DNA of 33,229 nt from Verrucomicrobiota bacterium (GTDB lineage Bacteria > Verrucomicrobiota > Verrucomicrobiia > Chthoniobacterales > SZAS-18), in NCBI GenBank assembly GCA_019241085.1, contig JAFAXH010000121.1, forward strand, positions 1 to 33,229, in the 5' to 3' direction. A model generated the notes under the pieces. That model saw nothing but the letters and a program-made list of their open reading frames with translations, searched no databases and was not told the origin of the DNA. A program made the translations under genes and the position numbers. Shown in pieces: positions 26,964 through 33,229 of the stretch; positions within the stretch are counted from its first letter, which is position 1; each line of letters begins with the position of its first letter.

Positions 26964-29486
26964 ATGTCCCCCGCCGGCGATAGTGAAAATTCTTCTCCAC
27001 CCGCGGTGGAATCCGCGCCGCCTCCTGCGCCCGCGGCAGAAGACGGCAGCGCCGCGCCGCCCGCCGAGGTGCAGGTCTGCCCCGGTTGCGCCGCGTGGCT
27101 CGACGTGAGCGAGCAGGAGCCGCTGGCGCGCATCCACTGCCCGATCTGCGGGACGGGGTTGCAGGTCGAGCGGCGCTTCGATCATTTCGTCATCACCGAG
27201 AAACTCGGCGCCGGCGGCATGGGCGCGGTGTATCGCGCGACCGACGTGCATCTGCACCGTCCCGTCGCCTTGAAGCTCCTGCACAAAGAGTCGAGCACGG
27301 ACCCGGAATTCATCGCCAAGTTTGAAGACGAAGCGCGCATCACCGCGTCGATCAACCATCCGCACGTCGTCAAAATTTTCTCCTTCGGCGAAGACCACGG
27401 GCAGTATTACCTCGCGATGGAACTGGTGGACAAAGGTTCGCTCGACGACCTGATGCAGCTTCAGGGCCGGGTCGCCGAACTCCAGGTGCTCACGGTCGGC
27501 CGGCAAATCGCCGAGGGCTTGCAAGCCGCGCACGAGGCCGGGCTGATCCATCGCGACGTGAAGCCGGGCAACATCCTCTTTGCCGACGCGCACACGGCGA
27601 AGATCACCGACTTCGGGCTCGCCCTGCTCGCCGAACACGAAGCCGAGAGCCGCGGCGAAATCTGGGGCACCCCGTATTACATCGCGCCGGAGAAATTGAA
27701 CCAGGAACCGGAGGATTTCCGCTCCGACATTTATTCGCTCGGCGGCACGCTCTTTCACGCCGTCGCGGGCCGGCCGCCGTTCGAGGCGGAGAATGCGAGC
27801 CTGGTCGCGCTGAAACATTTGAAGAGCCAGGCCGTCAGCCTGCAAGCCTTCGCGCCCGACGTGAGCGCCGAGACGGCCTACGTCGTCAACCGGATGCTGC
27901 ACAAAGACCCGGCGCAGCGCTACGAGTCCTACGGCGAGCTGATCGAGCACCTGCAATACGCGACCGACAAATTGCGCGAACGCACCGCGCAGCCGCGCCG
28001 GCCGCGGGCGCGGGTGGAGTTGGAAACCGAGAAAACGCGCAGTCTTTCCGGCATCTTCACCCTGCTGCTGCTGCTCGCGCTCCTGGCTGGCATCGGGCTG
28101 GTGTATGCGCACCGCGCCCAGTTCTTCCAGACCGGGGAGAACAGGCCCAGCGATGAGACGGCGGCGGCGCTGCGCGCGCAACGCGAGGCCGAGGCGCGCA
28201 AGCGCGACGCGCAGAGTCTGGAGGAAGCGTTCCAGGCGGCGCGCGCGCAGCTCGTGGCGGGAAATTTCGCCACCGCGCAGAGCAATTTCGCCGACCTCTC
28301 CCGCCGCCAAGGCATGATCCGGCCGCGGATCGACTGGGTGCGTTACCACCAGATTCTCGCCGCCTTGCTCGACCGGCAGGTGGGCGCCGCCGACGCCTTG
28401 ATTGCCGATGAAAACCAAGCCGGCTTTTTTTCCAAGGAACCCGCCGATTTGCCGTTGGCAAACTTCTTTTCCCAAACCGCGAAATTCCTCGCCGACCCCG
28501 GCAAGCCGGTGCCGGTGAGCGCGTTGAAAGCGTTCAACAAAGACAGCGTCGAGGCGTTCTCGCTCCTGCTCTTCGGCCTGCGCGACTGGGAGGTCGGCGC
28601 GATGGACGACGCGGCGAAATTGCTGCGCGCGTTTGCGGACGGCAAGCTGCCGGCAAACTACCGCTGGATCGGCGACTACAAGCCATTTGCCGAACAGCAC
28701 TGGCACGATTACCAAAGCTACGCGCTCCTGCGCGAACGGTTGAGGAACGCCACCACGGCCGAGGCTTTGACGAAGTTGAACGCCGACCTCGCCAAGGCGC
28801 GCGGCGATTTGCAGACCAGCGGCAAAATCGTCGAACTGCTCGACGTGATGCAGGCCGACATAGACAGCCGGCTGGGCACCACGCGCAAACAGGAAAGTGA
28901 GAACGCGTTGACGCGCGCCACCAGCGAGCACGACGCGGACAAAAATCGCTGGCTGGCGGCGCGCGAAACCGTGCAACAGGTGTTGCGGCGCTACCGGTTC
29001 GAGGAAGCGCTCGCGACCCTCAGCCAGCTTGAATTGCACGATCCCGATTTCACCGTCGCGCGCGACGCCGCCCGCGAGCGCGCGCGCCTGTTGGTGGCGT
29101 TCAAGCAGCGGCTCATCGCCGACATCAACAACACGCGCGGAGGGTATCCGCAGACGGTCGTTACCCGGGCGAACAGCACGTTTCCGCAAGGCATCAAAAA
29201 AGCCGGCCCGGACAAGCTCGACGCCGACACGCCGTATGGCCAGGTGACGATCTCGTGGCTCGATCTCGATGCCAGGACGGTGCTGACGATGGCGGTTTAT
29301 TTTGCCGACAAAACGACCGACCCGAAAGCCGCCGCCGAGCGTCGCTGGCAGGCCGCGATTTTCGCCCTAGAGTTTGGTTTGGTGCCCGACAGTCGCGCGC
29401 TCGCCGAGAAGGCCGCGAAGGAACGCACCGAATACCAGACGGAACTGCCTCAGTTCTACGACAAGGACGGCCCGCCGAAGCGGTAG
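26964..29486 (+). CDS. Membrane-bound Ser/Thr protein kinase with N-terminal zinc ribbon
   Basis: This 840-residue Hanks-type kinase has a zinc-ribbon-like motif with Cys39, Cys42, Cys59 and Cys62 (CPGC ... CPIC), then the kinase domain: Gly-loop GAGGMG (82-87), Lys104 (VALKLL), HRDVKPGN (196-203), DFG (216-218), YYIAPE (238-243) and SDIYSLGGTLF. The catalytic residues are intact. One transmembrane helix (about 362-382) follows. The remaining 450 residues are mostly helical with no family I recognise, probably outside the cytoplasm and possibly a sensor. The ATG at 26964 (MSPAGDSENS) is preferred to earlier in-frame starts, which add Arg/Cys-rich sequence overlapping the rluD promoter area. 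No phosphatase or FHA gene is adjacent. Confidence 0.9.
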   Translation: MSPAGDSENSSPPAVESAPPPAPAAEDGSAAPPAEVQVCPGCAAWLDVSEQEPLARIHCPICGTGLQVERRFDHFVITEKLGAGGMGAVYRATDVHLHRPVALKLLHKESSTDPEFIAKFEDEARITASINHPHVVKIFSFGEDHGQYYLAMELVDKGSLDDLMQLQGRVAELQVLTVGRQIAEGLQAAHEAGLIHRDVKPGNILFADAHTAKITDFGLALLAEHEAESRGEIWGTPYYIAPEKLNQEPEDFRSDIYSLGGTLFHAVAGRPPFEAENASLVALKHLKSQAVSLQAFAPDVSAETAYVVNRMLHKDPAQRYESYGELIEHLQYATDKLRERTAQPRRPRARVELETEKTRSLSGIFTLLLLLALLAGIGLVYAHRAQFFQTGENRPSDETAAALRAQREAEARKRDAQSLEEAFQAARAQLVAGNFATAQSNFADLSRRQGMIRPRIDWVRYHQILAALLDRQVGAADALIADENQAGFFSKEPADLPLANFFSQTAKFLADPGKPVPVSALKAFNKDSVEAFSLLLFGLRDWEVGAMDDAAKLLRAFADGKLPANYRWIGDYKPFAEQHWHDYQSYALLRERLRNATTAEALTKLNADLAKARGDLQTSGKIVELLDVMQADIDSRLGTTRKQESENALTRATSEHDADKNRWLAARETVQQVLRRYRFEEALATLSQLELHDPDFTVARDAARERARLLVAFKQRLIADINNTRGGYPQTVVTRANSTFPQGIKKAGPDKLDADTPYGQVTISWLDLDARTVLTMAVYFADKTTDPKAAAERRWQAAIFALEFGLVPDSRALAEKAAKERTEYQTELPQFYDKDGPPKR

Positions 29487-29584
29487 CATCGCGCGAGGAT
29501 CAGAGACAATCCAAATGCCGGCGGATGGCACCCGGAGCTTGTGTCAAATCCAGCAGCTAATCATAGAAAGCAGCGTTTGCTCGC

Positions 29585-29899
29585 TCACTCGATCTTCCGC
29601 CATTCACCGGCTCGGATGACCGACAAAGTGGCCAGCACTTGCGGCGCGAGTGCGATCACCCGCGGCAGGAAATTCGTCGCCAGCAGGAGGATCGCCAACC
29701 GCCGGTCCGCGAGATTTTGTTGGTAACGCAGATTTTTGTCCGAGGTAATCATCACGTCGAACTGCGCGGCCTCGGCGGCAGCGAGGAGTTCGCCGTTTTT
29801 GAGTGTGGACCAGCCGAGCGAATGCGCGGTCGCAACCTCGTGTCCCGGCAGATGCCGGCGCAGCGGGCGCGGCACGCAGTGGTCGAGCAGCACCTTCAC
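29585..29899 (-). CDS. DUF5615 PIN-like toxin candidate
   Basis: This 104-residue protein begins MKVLLDHCVPRPLRRHL and shows HEVATAHSLGW and FDVMITSDKNLRYQQNL. The spaced acidic residues (Asp6, then Asp54 in TSDKNL) and the strand-helix pattern fit the DUF5615 branch of PIN-like nucleases. Its start overlaps the DUF433 gene stop as ATGA, the usual antitoxin-toxin coupling. Its 3' end faces the Ser/Thr kinase gene tail to tail, with a 98-nt spacer in which I see no terminator. Confidence 0.82.
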   Translation of the reverse strand: MKVLLDHCVPRPLRRHLPGHEVATAHSLGWSTLKNGELLAAAEAAQFDVMITSDKNLRYQQNLADRRLAILLLATNFLPRVIALAPQVLATLSVIRAGEWRKIE

Positions 29900-30129
29900 G
29901 CAGCGGCGCGGATGATGGTTCGGCGCGCGTGTTCGAGCACCGCGATGGCTTGCTCGCGCGTGACGCCTTCAAACGCTTCCAAATACTGATTGAGACTGAC
30001 TCCGCCTTCCAGATTTTCAAACAAGCTTTCCACCGGCACGCGGGTTCCGGCGAAACAAGGAGCGCCGCTCATCCGCTCGACATTTTGCCACACGGGCAAA
30101 CCGGGAATGGGATAGATGTCTTGCGCCAT
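29896..30129 (-). CDS. DUF433 antitoxin-like DNA-binding protein
   Basis: This 77-residue protein has the DUF433 core: SGAPCFAGTRVPVESLFENL, then LNQYLEAFEGVTREQAIAVLEHA. The fold is a small helix-turn-helix-like domain, and members are usually paired with DUF5615 proteins as here. The gene starts 19 nt after the carB stop on the same strand with no terminator between, so it may be read from the carB transcript. The pair is probably a type II toxin-antitoxin module, as inferred from gene pairing. Confidence 0.85.
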   Translation of the reverse strand: MAQDIYPIPGLPVWQNVERMSGAPCFAGTRVPVESLFENLEGGVSLNQYLEAFEGVTREQAIAVLEHARRTIIRAAA

Positions 30130-30148
30130 AAAGGCCGGGCATTTCGCC

Positions 30149-33229
<3,081 letters not shown>

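Noticed and set aside
26946..29189. 747-codon minus-strand frame opposite the Ser/Thr kinase
   Set aside because: Antisense shadow: the kinase has all catalytic motifs, while this translation has none.

Overview
The window reads as a chromosomal segment of a GC-rich diderm bacterium, most likely a Verrucomicrobiota member (Opitutae or Spartobacteria-like; inferred from gene content and protein flavour, not proven). Supporting signs are a type III glutamine synthetase, an Amt with a cleavable N-terminus, an MlaEFD lipid-transport operon, a zinc-ribbon Ser/Thr kinase, a DUF374 acyltransferase, and many short self-complementary intergenic repeats. Coding density is high. Long open frames lie antisense to most genes, but these are GC-rich shadows. 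No rRNA, tRNA, CRISPR array, phage or transposase was seen.

Layout. 1-5000: end of a ClpX-like AAA+ ATPase, a secreted protein of unknown function, a membrane class III cyclase-like protein with altered catalytic residues, a 22-bp inverted repeat, recR, and a convergent membrane TPR protein. 5000-7800: fabI, a tiny HicB-like gene and a GlcD-type FAD oxidase carrying a foreign-looking, lower-GC N-terminal extension, probably one operon. 7800-10640: mlaE-mlaF-mlaD on the minus strand. 10640-18010: a nitrogen-assimilation block (glnB, glnN, amt). Each of the three genes has an 18-nt sigma-54-like -24/-12 site 116-140 nt upstream of its start. Between glnB and glnN lies the scar of two phosphatase genes (PhoD-like and AcpA-like), collapsed into one pseudogene whose three pieces lie in three different frames.

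18100-22200: DUF374 acyltransferase, ubiX, xylB, gloA and a BrnT-like/CopG-like toxin-antitoxin pair. The spacers here carry degenerate 7-bp-period arrays that touch the coding sequences and sometimes supply a stop codon. 22200-26900: a minus-strand run of rluD, a family-4-type uracil-DNA glycosylase and a hybrid histidine kinase. 26960-33229: a large Ser/Thr kinase, a DUF433/DUF5615 toxin-antitoxin-like pair, and carB running off the right edge.

The best candidates for new biology are: (1) four intergenic arrays with the same 7-nt architecture but a different heptamer in each; (2) the shared sigma-54-like signature of glnB, glnN and amt; (3) the stepwise-deleted phosphatase scar; (4) the cyclase domain in which both metal-binding Asp positions are Glu; (5) the glcD fusion. 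I saw no complete, clearly new multi-gene system.
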